NCBI RefSeq assembly: GCF_003096695.1
Contig: NZ_QEKY01000019.1
Coordinates: forward strand, 1 to 35,121
Origin: Porphyromonas loveana
GTDB taxonomy: Bacteria > Bacteroidota > Bacteroidia > Bacteroidales > Porphyromonadaceae
Length of the DNA stretch: 35,121 nucleotides
Direction: 5' to 3'
The notes under the pieces were generated by a model. It did not search any database, was not told where the DNA came from, and saw nothing but the letters and a program-made list of their open reading frames with translations. Below are positions 24,980-32,940 of the stretch, piece by piece. The first letter of the stretch is position 1. Every line of letters starts with the position of its first letter. A program made the position numbers and the translations under genes.

Positions 24980-24998
24980 CGAGGTTTACGACCTCGCC
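24980..24998 (+). repeat. Small GC hairpin after nahA
   Basis: GCGAGGT (24980-24986) and ACCTCGC (24992-24998) with a five-base loop, 11 bases past the nahA stop. It has no T-run and may assist the terminator just downstream. Confidence 0.4.
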
Positions 24999-25010
24999 GC
25001 TCTAACAACA

Positions 25011-25054
25011 AAGCCATTGCAGTCATCTCTTACCGAGGGACTGCGATGGCTTTA
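25011..25054. terminator. Bidirectional terminator between convergent genes
   Basis: AAAGCCATTGCAGTC (25011-25025) pairs with GACTGCGATGGCTTT (25040-25054) with one G-T pair. A/T-rich flanks on both sides suit termination of nahA (+) and of the cyclo-ligase operon (-), whose stop codon is at 25074. Confidence 0.8.
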
Positions 25055-25073
25055 TGGATATGGAGATAAATGG

Positions 25074-25631
25074 TCAGAAAAGGAGTGTCTCGCTGTCGGT
25101 GATGACGCCATTCATTGGCAAATCCCACTGGTCAGTGGGCAATTCATCCAACAGACGATACCCAAAGGTGATCCCGATCAGGCGTGCTTGTGTAGCAGGA
25201 AGAAAACGATCGTAATAGCCTTTTCCCCGTCCCATGCGGTTGCCCTGGCGGTCGAAGGCGACACCAGGCACCAACAGCAAGTCCAACGATGCCGGAGCAA
25301 CGGCCGTACTCGCATCGGCCGTCGGCTCGGCTATGCCATAAGCCCCTGCCTGAGTCAGATCGGACTCCTGTGTATAAGCATAGAAAGCGATGTCATCGCC
25401 CTCCACTCGTGGGATGAAGAGTTGTTTCTTGTCAGAAAATTGTCGCAAAAGTACGGACAGATCGGGTTCATCCGGCAGAGCATGATATAGACCGATACGC
25501 TCGGCCGTGGCAAAAAAATCAGACTGCAAGATGCGCTCCACGATCGCACGCGACCACAGTTCGCGACTCTCGGGAGTCAGCTGTTCTCTGTTGCGCTGGC
25601 GAATCTGTGCTCTAAGCTCCTTTTTTGCCAT
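25074..25631 (-). CDS. 5-formyltetrahydrofolate cyclo-ligase
   Basis: A 185-residue enzyme of the usual length (MTHFS/YgfA family). It uses ATP to convert 5-formyl-THF to 5,10-methenyl-THF, returning stored folate to the one-carbon pool. The Mg-ATP/active-site motif GRGKGYYDRFL is at about 134-144, preceded by DLLLVPGVAFD; the N-terminal basic helix RAQIRQRNREQ is also typical. It is the last gene of a minus-strand operon with the S41 peptidase (20-base overlap) and dCMP deaminase. Together with dCMP deaminase and the nearby glyA, it ties this region to folate and thymidylate supply. Confidence 0.92.
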   Translation of the reverse strand: MAKKELRAQIRQRNREQLTPESRELWSRAIVERILQSDFFATAERIGLYHALPDEPDLSVLLRQFSDKKQLFIPRVEGDDIAFYAYTQESDLTQAGAYGIAEPTADASTAVAPASLDLLLVPGVAFDRQGNRMGRGKGYYDRFLPATQARLIGITFGYRLLDELPTDQWDLPMNGVITDSETLLF

Positions 25632-27225
25632 TGACAGACGGAATGGTTTTGCCCTCCTTGATCAGCGAGATAGCCTTTAGAATAAACGAATCGTCGCGCA
25701 ACATGAGCTGATAATACCCCTGCAGATCAAAGAAGTTCATCGCAATGGCTGCATTGATCTGACGCTTGATGCGGTCGCGGGCCTCGTTGATAAGCGATGT
25801 ACGCATGGGTACTCCTTGCTTCTGAGCGAACGAAGCGAAGTCAAAGATCAGATAGGTACGATCCAAATGATCGGCCAATTCCTCCACAGTCTTGAAGCGA
25901 CTGAGATAATCCCGATTCGCATCGCTGTACAAGAACGCATAATGCTGGATCAGATCGGCGTCCTCCACACGTATCATATAGGAGTTAAGGCCCACGGTGT
26001 CGAGCGGGATGAAAATATCGGGCACGATACCGCCACCGCCATAAACCAGACGTCCCTTATCGGTCTTGAACGTCTTGCCGCCCGAAGGGGGGATACTGTC
26101 CGCCGAATATAGCTCGCCGTGATTGAAACGATTCTTGAGATCTTGGTAATAGGCCACGTCCACACCGGAAGAATATGGCTTCTGAATGGAACGACCCGAA
26201 GGCGTATAATAGCGTGCCACGGTGAGGCGAATGGCCGAACCGTCCGCCAAATCGAACGGCAACTGCACCAACCCCTTGCCGAAAGTGCGACGTCCTATAA
26301 TCTGTGCGCGGTCATGATCCTGCATGGCTCCGGTGAAGACTTCGCTACTGCTGGCCGACAATTCGTCCACCAATACCACCAAAGGAACCTTCTGCAGGAT
26401 CCCTTTACCGTCGGAAGATATCTCTTCTCGCGGATAAGCCTTGCCCTCGATCTGTACGATCGGGAGGTTCTTCCCGAGAAATTCATTGGCCATCGCTATG
26501 GCCGGTTCCAGCAAACCGCCACGATTGCCACGCAGGTCGAGAATGAGACTGGTAGCACCTTTTTTGCGCAAACGACCGAAAGCTTCCAAAAACTCGGCGT
26601 GCGTCGTGCTTGACCAAGTGTCTATCCGCATATAGGCTACCGCAGGAGCGAGGATGAAGTACGCGCTGAGTGAAGGTAAAGCCACGTCATCACGCACGAC
26701 ACGGTACTGCAATTCCCTGCCATTGCGCCGTGCGAGGATATTGACGACTGAGCCTTTCTCTCCACGGAATGCATCTGACACTTTCTCGAAGTCCACACCC
26801 TTGCCGTATAATACTTGCGTGCCGGCTCGGAGCAAACGGTCGCCCGGGCGAATACCCGCGCGCTCAGAAGGGCCACCGGGTGCCACCTGTGTGACCACAA
26901 TCGTGTCCAGAAGCATATTGAAGGTGACCCCGATGCCGCAGAACTCTCCGCTTAGCGCCACGGTCTCTTCCTCGTTGTCCAACTTGTTCAGATAGACGGA
27001 ATGCGGATCCAACTGCTCCAAGAGCAGGGGGATAATGTTGCGCTGCAGTGACTGCGTATCCACGGAGTCCACATAGTTACGATCTATCAGCTCAAGAACT
27101 TCCTTGAGGTTGCCCGGGCTTTTGTGTTTGAAGTAGAAGTGTGTTGCGAGAGCTCCGACGACGCTGAAGATGGCGGCAACGAGTATATAGGAGATCGTGT
27201 TGCCGGAAGAGGATGGAAGTTTCAT
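25612..27225 (-). CDS. S41 family carboxy-terminal processing peptidase
   Basis: A 537-residue protein with an N-terminal membrane anchor or uncleaved signal (about 11-31, ISYILVAAIFSVVGALATHF) and a periplasmic body. A PDZ domain (about 85-165; VAPGGPSERAGIRPGDRLL) is followed by the tail-specific protease domain. The catalytic Ser lies in VDELSASSSEVFTG (about 290) and the Lys in RRTFGKGLVQLP (about 315), the usual Ser-Lys dyad spacing. Such CtpA/Prc-like enzymes trim C-termini of exported proteins. The C-terminal ~130 residues are helical and typical of Bacteroidetes members. It lies 9 bases after dCMP deaminase and overlaps the cyclo-ligase gene by 20 bases, so the three are co-transcribed. 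The start gives a complete anchor. Confidence 0.92.
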   Translation of the reverse strand: MKLPSSSGNTISYILVAAIFSVVGALATHFYFKHKSPGNLKEVLELIDRNYVDSVDTQSLQRNIIPLLLEQLDPHSVYLNKLDNEEETVALSGEFCGIGVTFNMLLDTIVVTQVAPGGPSERAGIRPGDRLLRAGTQVLYGKGVDFEKVSDAFRGEKGSVVNILARRNGRELQYRVVRDDVALPSLSAYFILAPAVAYMRIDTWSSTTHAEFLEAFGRLRKKGATSLILDLRGNRGGLLEPAIAMANEFLGKNLPIVQIEGKAYPREEISSDGKGILQKVPLVVLVDELSASSSEVFTGAMQDHDRAQIIGRRTFGKGLVQLPFDLADGSAIRLTVARYYTPSGRSIQKPYSSGVDVAYYQDLKNRFNHGELYSADSIPPSGGKTFKTDKGRLVYGGGGIVPDIFIPLDTVGLNSYMIRVEDADLIQHYAFLYSDANRDYLSRFKTVEELADHLDRTYLIFDFASFAQKQGVPMRTSLINEARDRIKRQINAAIAMNFFDLQGYYQLMLRDDSFILKAISLIKEGKTIPSVNGKKGA

Positions 27226-27234
27226 GATGGTTTG

Positions 27235-27690
27235 TTACTCCTGAGTATCGGAAATATCAATAAAATCGACGACGACACCCGCCCGCTCCAGCAGGCGTTG
27301 CCCCTCGTCGAGGCGATATTTTTCGGAATAAACCACCCGTTTTATTCGGCTCTGGATGATGAGCTTGGCACACTCTATACAGGGTGCTGCCGTCACGTAG
27401 ATCGTAGCTCCGGAGCTGTTGTTGGTGCTGCCAGCCACCTTGGTGATGGCATTGGCTTCGGCATGCAGGACGTAGGGCTTGGTGACGTTGTTCTCGTCCT
27501 CACAAATGTTTTCAAAGCCCGACGGAGTGCCATTGTAGCCGTCCGATATGATCATCTGTTCTTTGACGATCAATGCTCCCACTTTGCGCCTTTCGCAATA
27601 TGAGTTTTCCGCCCATATGCGCGCCATGCGCAGATAGCGCTTGTCCAGTTCGAGCTGCTTGTCCTTGACTTCGTTCGTCGTCATTGCCAC
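27235..27690 (-). CDS. dCMP deaminase (ComEB-like)
   Basis: A 151-residue zinc deaminase converting dCMP to dUMP, the substrate for thymidylate synthase. The zinc site is complete: HAEANAI (His76, Glu78 as proton shuttle) and PCIECAK (Cys104, Cys107). GALIVKEQMIISDGYNGTPSGFENICE is the substrate-binding region typical of the family; length is normal. A second ATG two codons in (MTTNEV) is an alternative start. It is the first gene of the operon with the S41 peptidase and folate cyclo-ligase. A TACTTTTG box on the minus strand lies 45 bases upstream. Confidence 0.93.
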   Translation of the reverse strand: MAMTTNEVKDKQLELDKRYLRMARIWAENSYCERRKVGALIVKEQMIISDGYNGTPSGFENICEDENNVTKPYVLHAEANAITKVAGSTNNSSGATIYVTAAPCIECAKLIIQSRIKRVVYSEKYRLDEGQRLLERAGVVVDFIDISDTQE

Positions 27691-27734
27691 TGTCTGTCTT
27701 AATAAAGAAAACGGATTGGCGTCATATCCGACGA

Positions 27735-27742
27735 CAAAAGTA
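27735..27742 (-). promoter_or_regulatory. Candidate promoter of the dCMP deaminase operon
   Basis: Minus-strand TACTTTTG matches TAnnTTTG, 45 bases before the dCMP deaminase ATG. No clear -33 TTTG is at standard spacing. Confidence 0.45.
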
Positions 27743-27771
27743 CGGCAAATAGTTGAATCTCAGGCGGGTTT

Positions 27772-28125
27772 CTATGAGTTAGCCTTGCGTTGGCAATAGC
27801 GCTCGCACTGCCTGCAAATATCGTATCCGAGCATGGCTCCGATGATGAAGTCCTCCTCCGGCGAAAGGCTGCTGAGCGAGCGTCCGTTCACAAAGAGGCG
27901 GATGGCCTCCATGCACTCCCTACAGCCGAAGAAAAGATTGGTGCGCTCGGTATTGGGCGTAGGCTGCGTGAAGAAGTGGATCTGTCGGTTGCGGAGTCGT
28001 TCTTCGGCATAGGGAATATCCTCGTTGGCCAGTGTGCTGAGCACCATGCTGCGCACGCCTTTTTCGAACTCGTATATATGGTGCATGAATATGCGCAAAT
28101 CGCTGTTGAGTGTTTGCGTCTCCAT
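27772..28125 (-). CDS. DUF2023 family protein, flavodoxin partner
   Basis: A 117-residue soluble protein from ATG 28125; the frame is open upstream to 28212 but that part ([15 protein letters not shown]...) lacks family features. It matches the pattern of DUF2023: [17 protein letters not shown], then [16 protein letters not shown] and [12 protein letters not shown]. Five Cys (68, 71, 104, 107, 111) form two CxxC pairs that could bind metal or be redox active. It follows the flavodoxin gene on the same strand (134-base gap), a pairing commonly seen for this family, which suggests a role in flavodoxin-linked electron transfer. The actual function is unknown. Confidence 0.8.
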   Translation of the reverse strand: METQTLNSDLRIFMHHIYEFEKGVRSMVLSTLANEDIPYAEERLRNRQIHFFTQPTPNTERTNLFFGCRECMEAIRLFVNGRSLSSLSPEEDFIIGAMLGYDICRQCERYCQRKANS

Positions 28126-28259
28126 TGTTCCGATGATGCTTGTTTGGGGGGGATGGCAATAAGAGCGGGGAGCGAGAGGATGGGTATTGTGAACCTTGGC
28201 ATAGTCCCGCATCGCGCGGAGTATAGCCCCCTCTCGTTCCCCGACTCAGGAGTTTCTGA

Positions 28260-28757
28260 TTAGATGCCCAGAGCAGCGATCCAGCGCTCCATGCGGGCTT
28301 CCGTCTGGTCGGACTCGTTGGTGTCGTCCACGCACAAGCCGATGAGCTGGCCGTTTTCCTCTGCTGTCGTCTCATCGTAGCTGTATCCGTCGGCGGGATA
28401 AGCACCGATGAAGGTGCAGCCTGTGCCTGCCAACTCAGCCTTGATGGTGCCGAGAGCAGCGCAGAATGTGTCGCTATAGGCCGAAGCATCGCCACAACCG
28501 AAGAGTCCCACCTTCTTTCCGTTCAGATTCTCACCCTTGAGTTTCGGGAGGAAAGACTCCCAATCATCCTGAAGATCACCCAGTCCCCATGTAGAAGAGC
28601 CGAGAAGAAGCACATCGAACTTGGTGGCAGCAGCCACATCGGCACTTGCCACATCTATTACATTAGCAGCATCGACACCCAGTGCAGATGCAATTTTTTG
28701 AGCCAGATCGCTCGTCGTTCCTGTAGAAGAACCGTAGAAGATTCCGATTGATTTCAT
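28260..28757 (-). CDS. Flavodoxin, long-chain type
   Basis: A 165-residue FMN electron carrier starting at ATG 28757 (MKSIGIFYGSSTGTTSDLAQ). The upstream open frame to 28826 is leader. The phosphate-binding loop SSTGTTS is at 10-16, FMN-contacting SSTWGLGDLQDDWESF at about 57-72, and the second loop FGCGDASAYSD at about 90-100. The ~20-residue insertion (GAYPADGYSYDETTAEEN) makes it a long-chain flavodoxin. It would replace ferredoxin in anaerobic reactions, typically under iron limitation, relevant for a haem-dependent oral anaerobe. DUF2023 follows on the same strand. A TACTTTTG box lies 31 bases upstream. Confidence 0.95.
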   Translation of the reverse strand: MKSIGIFYGSSTGTTSDLAQKIASALGVDAANVIDVASADVAAATKFDVLLLGSSTWGLGDLQDDWESFLPKLKGENLNGKKVGLFGCGDASAYSDTFCAALGTIKAELAGTGCTFIGAYPADGYSYDETTAEENGQLIGLCVDDTNESDQTEARMERWIAALGI

Positions 28758-28788
28758 GTTTTTGAATAATTGTATGGTTTCACCTACA

Positions 28789-28796
28789 CAAAAGTA
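28789..28796 (-). promoter_or_regulatory. Candidate flavodoxin promoter (-7 box)
   Basis: Minus-strand TACTTTTG matches TAnnTTTG, 31 bases before the flavodoxin ATG. No Fur-like palindrome was recognised around it. Confidence 0.45.
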
Positions 28797-28918
28797 GAGG
28801 AGAAGAACGACTTGCCATATCACCACAAATGACTATATATACACGCCTCTGTACCTATTTATAGGGTGCAGATCAGCCGATAAGCGCAGAGCAGATGCAG
28901 CGCCAGAGGGGAATAAGC

Positions 28919-30079
28919 CTATCGCCCCACTCGGTTGTAGTCCAAGAGACGGCACACCTGCATGGCCGTGCGGCGGAGATTATTCTGCGCATAAGTCGGC
29001 TCCATAGCCTCTTGCAGACTCACCGGTGCGAGTGTAATGGGGAAGACACCCAAAAAACCGGCTGCCGTGAGCATCTCGGCATCCTCCACACTCCCCGCCA
29101 AGAGGACGACAGGAATCTGTCTCGCTGCGGCAGCTGCCAAAATGCCGGAGGGCACCTTGCCCATGAGGGTCTGCCTGTCGGCTTTGCCTTCGCCCGTAAG
29201 GACGAGATCGGCATCCGCTATGAGATCGGAGAAATGCAATACATCCAGCAGCAAGGCAATGCCCGGTTCCAACTCGGCATCGAGGAAAGCCAGCAGACCG
29301 CCGCCCATGCCTCCTGCGGCTCCGGCACCTGCCACCGACACTATGTCCCGCCCCGTATGCTCTTGTATGACTTTTGCCAAATGCTGCATCCCCGCATCCA
29401 GCTCCGCTACCATAGCCTCATCGGCCCCCTTTTGCGGACCAAATACAAAAGCAGCCCCGTCGGGACCACAGAAGGGATTGCGCACATCGCATGCCACTCG
29501 GAAGCGCGACTCCGAAAGAGCCGGATGCACGGCCGACGAGTCTATGCCACACACCTGCGCGAGCATACCGCCACAAAGGGCAGTATCTTCTCCCAAGGTA
29601 CGCCCTTCTCTGTCCGTGAAGCGGAAACCCAATGCCTGCAACATGCCCAATCCGGCGTCATTCGTGGCGCTGCCGCCTATGCCTATGACAAAATCTCTAC
29701 AACCACGCTCCAGCGCATCACAGATGAGTTCGCCAGTGCCGAAGGTGGTCGTGAGCATGGGGTTGCGCCTATGCTCGGGCACGAGGGGTAGCCCGCTGAT
29801 GCTCGCCATCTCTACAAAGGCAGTACGTCCGTCGCCCGAAATGCCATAGTAGGCATCACGCATCTCCATAAGCGGGGAGTGTGCCTGCAGAATGATGCGC
29901 CTGCCTCCCGTGGCAGCGATGAGCACATCCTGCATCCCCTCGCCTCCATCGGCTACCGGTTGCACGACGACCTCACTGTTTGGGCAGGCAGCACGCACAC
30001 CCGCAGCTACCGCTGCACCTGCCTCAAAGGAACTCAAACACCCCTTGAAAGAGTCTATGGCGATGACGACTTTCTTCAT
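28919..30079 (-). CDS. Glycerate kinase (GlxK/GarK type)
   Basis: A 386-residue cytoplasmic kinase of the glycerate kinase type-1 family, the usual length. It phosphorylates glycerate with ATP to phosphoglycerate, feeding lower glycolysis. Motifs: start VVIAIDSFKGCLSSFEA, PVADGGEGMQD (about 41-51), GIGGSATNDAGLGMLQALG (about 133-151), and DLVLTGEGKADRQTLMGK (C-terminal substrate loop). No sugar-acid pathway genes are adjacent; it is monocistronic between the flavodoxin pair and the divergent htpG. A -7 box lies 27 bases upstream. Confidence 0.94.
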   Translation of the reverse strand: MKKVVIAIDSFKGCLSSFEAGAAVAAGVRAACPNSEVVVQPVADGGEGMQDVLIAATGGRRIILQAHSPLMEMRDAYYGISGDGRTAFVEMASISGLPLVPEHRRNPMLTTTFGTGELICDALERGCRDFVIGIGGSATNDAGLGMLQALGFRFTDREGRTLGEDTALCGGMLAQVCGIDSSAVHPALSESRFRVACDVRNPFCGPDGAAFVFGPQKGADEAMVAELDAGMQHLAKVIQEHTGRDIVSVAGAGAAGGMGGGLLAFLDAELEPGIALLLDVLHFSDLIADADLVLTGEGKADRQTLMGKVPSGILAAAAARQIPVVLLAGSVEDAEMLTAAGFLGVFPITLAPVSLQEAMEPTYAQNNLRRTAMQVCRLLDYNRVGR

Positions 30080-30105
30080 ACTCCTATTATAAATATGTAT
30101 CTATC

Positions 30106-30113
30106 CAAAGATA
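30106..30113 (-). promoter_or_regulatory. Candidate glycerate kinase promoter (-7 box)
   Basis: Minus-strand TATCTTTG matches TAnnTTTG, 27 bases upstream of the glycerate kinase ATG at 30079. TTGG 14 to 15 bases further upstream is a weak -33 candidate. Confidence 0.45.
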
Positions 30114-30647
30114 AAACAATCCCTCCAATGGAACAGACTCGAGTGCTATTTACCCCTTAGCGACGCATGACAAAGCCTCTCCCCGGGGCGAGGAGAGGAA
30201 CAGGAGGCTGAACAAGCAAAGTGTCATACGGCTTCAGTTTTTTTTACCTGCCATAGTGCATTGTGAAGCATGGAGCATAGTTCTCCGACTCATGCGCGGG
30301 AAACCAAGAGAATGTGGCGCCAAAACATTGGGCAAACACGTGCGAAATTTTTTTTGATTTGGCGCATAATTTTTTCTGAAATGGCGCCAAAAAAAATTCT
30401 TTTTGGCGCAGCTTTTTGCGACAAGATACACACGTTGGAGATCTCAACATATTTGCACGTTTTTTTGCATGAGCGCTGTCATCTATTGAAAGTGTGCACA
30501 TCTGCAAGCAAAGGGTAACAGGAGTATGACAAGAAAGGAAGAAGGAGGCATCCGTTCTGCCACAATGGCAGTCGGGAGGAGATGGCATTAGATTTGTCTT
30601 TCTAATTGTCAGAATCGAAAAAAACAAATCAACATCACACTACACAA
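30114..30647. other. Divergent intergenic region before htpG
   Basis: About 530 bases with no gene. It contains an imperfect CCTCTCC/GGAGAGG stem near 30178-30202, four phased TGGCGC motifs (30315-30410) with long A and T runs, and a TAGATTTG (-7-like) at 30589-30596, 52 bases before the htpG start. Short frames at 30234-30627 are low in protein character. Confidence 0.5.
30315..30410. promoter_or_regulatory. Phased TGGCGC repeat cluster, possible operator or bent DNA
   Basis: TGGCGC occurs at 30315, 30360, 30382 and 30404, spacings of 45, 22 and 22 bases, close to whole helical turns. Two copies are the full palindrome TGGCGCCA (30315-30322, 30382-30389); the others are TGGCGCA. Tracts of 6 to 8 A or T lie between them, as in intrinsically curved DNA. 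It could bind a regulator of htpG or of the divergent glycerate kinase gene. Function is inferred. Confidence 0.4.
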
Positions 30648-32705
30648 ATGAGTAAGAAAGGAACCATCGGGGTAACGAGTGACAACATCTTCCCCGTCAT
30701 CAAGAAATTTCTCTACAGCGACCACGAGATATTCCTCCGCGAGATCGTCTCCAATGCTGTCGATGCCACACAGAAGCTCCGCACACTGGCTTCCGTAGGC
30801 GAGTTCAAGGGAGAGACGGGCGATTTGCGCGTCACCGTCACCATAGACGAGGCTGCACGTACGATCACGGTAAGCGACCGTGGCGTGGGTATGACAGAAG
30901 AGGAGGTGGAGAAGTATATCAATCAGATCGCCTTCTCCAGTGCCGAAGAGTTCTTGGAGAAATACAAAGACGACAAAGCGGCCATCATCGGGCACTTCGG
31001 TCTCGGATTCTACTCGGCCTTCATGGTCTCTGAGCGCGTGGACGTCATCACCCGCTCCTTCCGCGACGGTGCCGAGGCCGTAAAGTGGAGCTGCGACGGC
31101 TCGCCGGAGTTCACACTGGAAGCGACGGACAAGGCCGAGCGCGGTACGGACATCGTGATGCACATCGATGAGGAAAACAGTGAATTTCTCGGACGAGAGA
31201 AAATCGAAAGCCTCTTGACGAAGTACTGCAAGTTCCTCCCCGTGCCCATCATATTCGGCAAGAAGCAAGAATGGAAGAACGGTAAGATGCAGGACACGGA
31301 CGAAGACAATCAGATCAACGACACGCACCCCGCTTGGACGAAGAAACCGGCCGACCTCAAGGATGAGGATTACAAGACTTTCTACCGCGCACTCTACCCC
31401 ATGTCGGACGAGCCGCTCTTCTGGATCCATCTCAATGTAGACTACCCCTTCAATCTGACCGGTATCCTCTACTTCCCCAAGATCAAGAACAATCTGGAGC
31501 TACAGCGCAATAAGATACAGCTTTACTCCAACCAAGTGTACGTCACGGACGAGGTACAGGGCATCGTGCCGGACTTCCTCACGCTCCTGCACGGGGTCAT
31601 CGACTCACCGGATATCCCCCTCAACGTGTCTCGTTCCTATCTGCAGAGCGATTCGAACGTGAAGAAAATATCGGCTCACATCACCAAGAAAGTGGCCGAC
31701 CGTCTGGAAGAGATATTCAAGAACGACCGCTCCACCTTCGAAGAGAAGTGGGACAGCCTCAGACTCTTCGTCCAATACGGCATGCTCACGGACGAGAAGT
31801 TCTACGACCGTGCCACGAAGTTCTTCCTCCTCAGCGACATCGAGGGACATAAGTACACCCTCGACGAATACCGCACACTCATAGAAGGAGTGCAGACCGA
31901 TCGCGACGGACAAGTGGTGTACCTCTACGCCACAGATCGAGAGGCTCAATACAGCCATGTGAAGCGTGCTACTGACAAAGGCTATAGCGTCCTCGTGCTT
32001 GACGGACAGCTGGACACGCATACCGTGAGCCAACTGGAACGGAAGCTGGAGAAGACGCACTTTGTACGTGTGGACAGCGACACGATCAACAATCTCATCC
32101 GCAAGGAACAGCCCTCCTCAGAGGTGAAGCTCTCAGACGTGGAGCGCTCCTCGCTGATCAAGCTCTTCGAGGCACGGCTGCCTCGCGAGGAAAAGAAGCA
32201 CTTCAACGTCGCTTTCGAATCGCTCGGCACCGAAGCGGAAGCCGTTCTCATCACACAGGGTGAGTTCATGCGACGCATGCGCGACATGGCACAGCTCCAA
32301 CCGGGCATGAGCTTCTACGGCGAGTTGCCCGACTCATACAACTTGGTTCTTAATGCAGATCATCCGCTTATCGCCCGCGTACTCGCCGGAGAGAAAGAGG
32401 CTGTGGAGCCTTCGCTCACAGAACTAAGGGCACGGGTAGCCGAATTGCAGGCTGAGGAACAAAAGCTCAGCGCAGAAGTGCAAGGCAAAAAGCCGGAAGA
32501 AATCCCCGCCGCCACGAAGGAGGCGCAGGAGAACAATGCCATGGAGTTGGCGAAGACTGAAGGCAGCATCAATGAACAATTGACGACCTATGCGCAGGGC
32601 AACGAGCTCATCGGGCAGCTTATCGACCTGGCTCTGCTGGGCAGCGGCCTGCTCACGGGAGAACCGTTGGCCGAATTTATCCGTCGAAGCCAGCGTTTGC
32701 TCTGA
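30648..32705 (+). CDS. htpG: HtpG, Hsp90 chaperone
   Basis: A 685-residue cytosolic Hsp90. Starting at ATG 30648 (MSKKGTIGVTSDNIFPV) is preferred over the TTG at 30606. The GHKL ATPase domain shows REIVSNAVDA (Glu32, Asn36), DRGVGMTEEEVEKYINQIA (about 77-95) and GHFGLGFYS (115-123). The middle domain has GILYFPKIKNN, QLYSNQVYVTDEVQGIVPDF and DIPLNVSRSYLQ with the ATP-contacting Arg. The C-terminal dimerisation domain follows, with a Glu/Lys-rich helix (LRARVAELQAEEQKLSAEVQ) in place of the usual sequence. It folds client proteins after heat or other stress and is an abundant antigen in P. gingivalis. It is monocistronic with a strong terminator. Confidence 0.96.
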   Translation: MSKKGTIGVTSDNIFPVIKKFLYSDHEIFLREIVSNAVDATQKLRTLASVGEFKGETGDLRVTVTIDEAARTITVSDRGVGMTEEEVEKYINQIAFSSAEEFLEKYKDDKAAIIGHFGLGFYSAFMVSERVDVITRSFRDGAEAVKWSCDGSPEFTLEATDKAERGTDIVMHIDEENSEFLGREKIESLLTKYCKFLPVPIIFGKKQEWKNGKMQDTDEDNQINDTHPAWTKKPADLKDEDYKTFYRALYPMSDEPLFWIHLNVDYPFNLTGILYFPKIKNNLELQRNKIQLYSNQVYVTDEVQGIVPDFLTLLHGVIDSPDIPLNVSRSYLQSDSNVKKISAHITKKVADRLEEIFKNDRSTFEEKWDSLRLFVQYGMLTDEKFYDRATKFFLLSDIEGHKYTLDEYRTLIEGVQTDRDGQVVYLYATDREAQYSHVKRATDKGYSVLVLDGQLDTHTVSQLERKLEKTHFVRVDSDTINNLIRKEQPSSEVKLSDVERSSLIKLFEARLPREEKKHFNVAFESLGTEAEAVLITQGEFMRRMRDMAQLQPGMSFYGELPDSYNLVLNADHPLIARVLAGEKEAVEPSLTELRARVAELQAEEQKLSAEVQGKKPEEIPAATKEAQENNAMELAKTEGSINEQLTTYAQGNELIGQLIDLALLGSGLLTGEPLAEFIRRSQRLL

Positions 32706-32731
32706 TCGGACTACCGACAACATCCAACAAA

Positions 32732-32774
32732 AAGAGTGGCAGCACCCATCTGTTTCGGAGGGGCTGCCACTCTT
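32732..32774 (+). terminator. htpG terminator
   Basis: AAGAGTGGCAGC (32732-32743) pairs perfectly with GCTGCCACTCTT (32763-32774), followed by ATTATATA. It lies 26 bases past the htpG stop. Confidence 0.85.
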
Positions 32775-32845
32775 ATTATATAGGTGTGGACGGGAATAAG
32801 CCCCGGACGCTCGCGCGTGCTCGACTCACAATTCCCGCGGATTTG

Positions 32846-32907
32846 CGGCATGAGGAAGGGGTTGTCTGCTTATTTTCAATACTTTTGTGCCTCCTCGGCA
32901 TGAGGAA
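32846..32907 (+). promoter_or_regulatory. Promoter of the permease-xpt operon, flanked by a 12-bp direct repeat
   Basis: TACTTTTG at 32880-32887 fits the -7 consensus, 53 bases before the permease ATG. CGGCATGAGGAA occurs on both sides, at 32846-32857 and 32896-32907, exactly 50 bases apart. Two identical sites bracketing a promoter suggest an operator pair. A role in purine-responsive control is a guess from the genes it precedes. Confidence 0.45.
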
Positions 32908-32940
32908 CCAAGTATTGAGAACAATTACTAATCGATAAAT

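Noticed and set aside
28895-29849. Two long plus-strand frames opposite glycerate kinase
   Set aside because: Glycerate kinase motifs on the minus strand are unambiguous; the plus-strand frames result from its GC-rich codon use.
30609-31430. 273-codon minus-strand frame opposite htpG
   Set aside because: Complement of the conserved Hsp90 ATPase domain, with no independent features.
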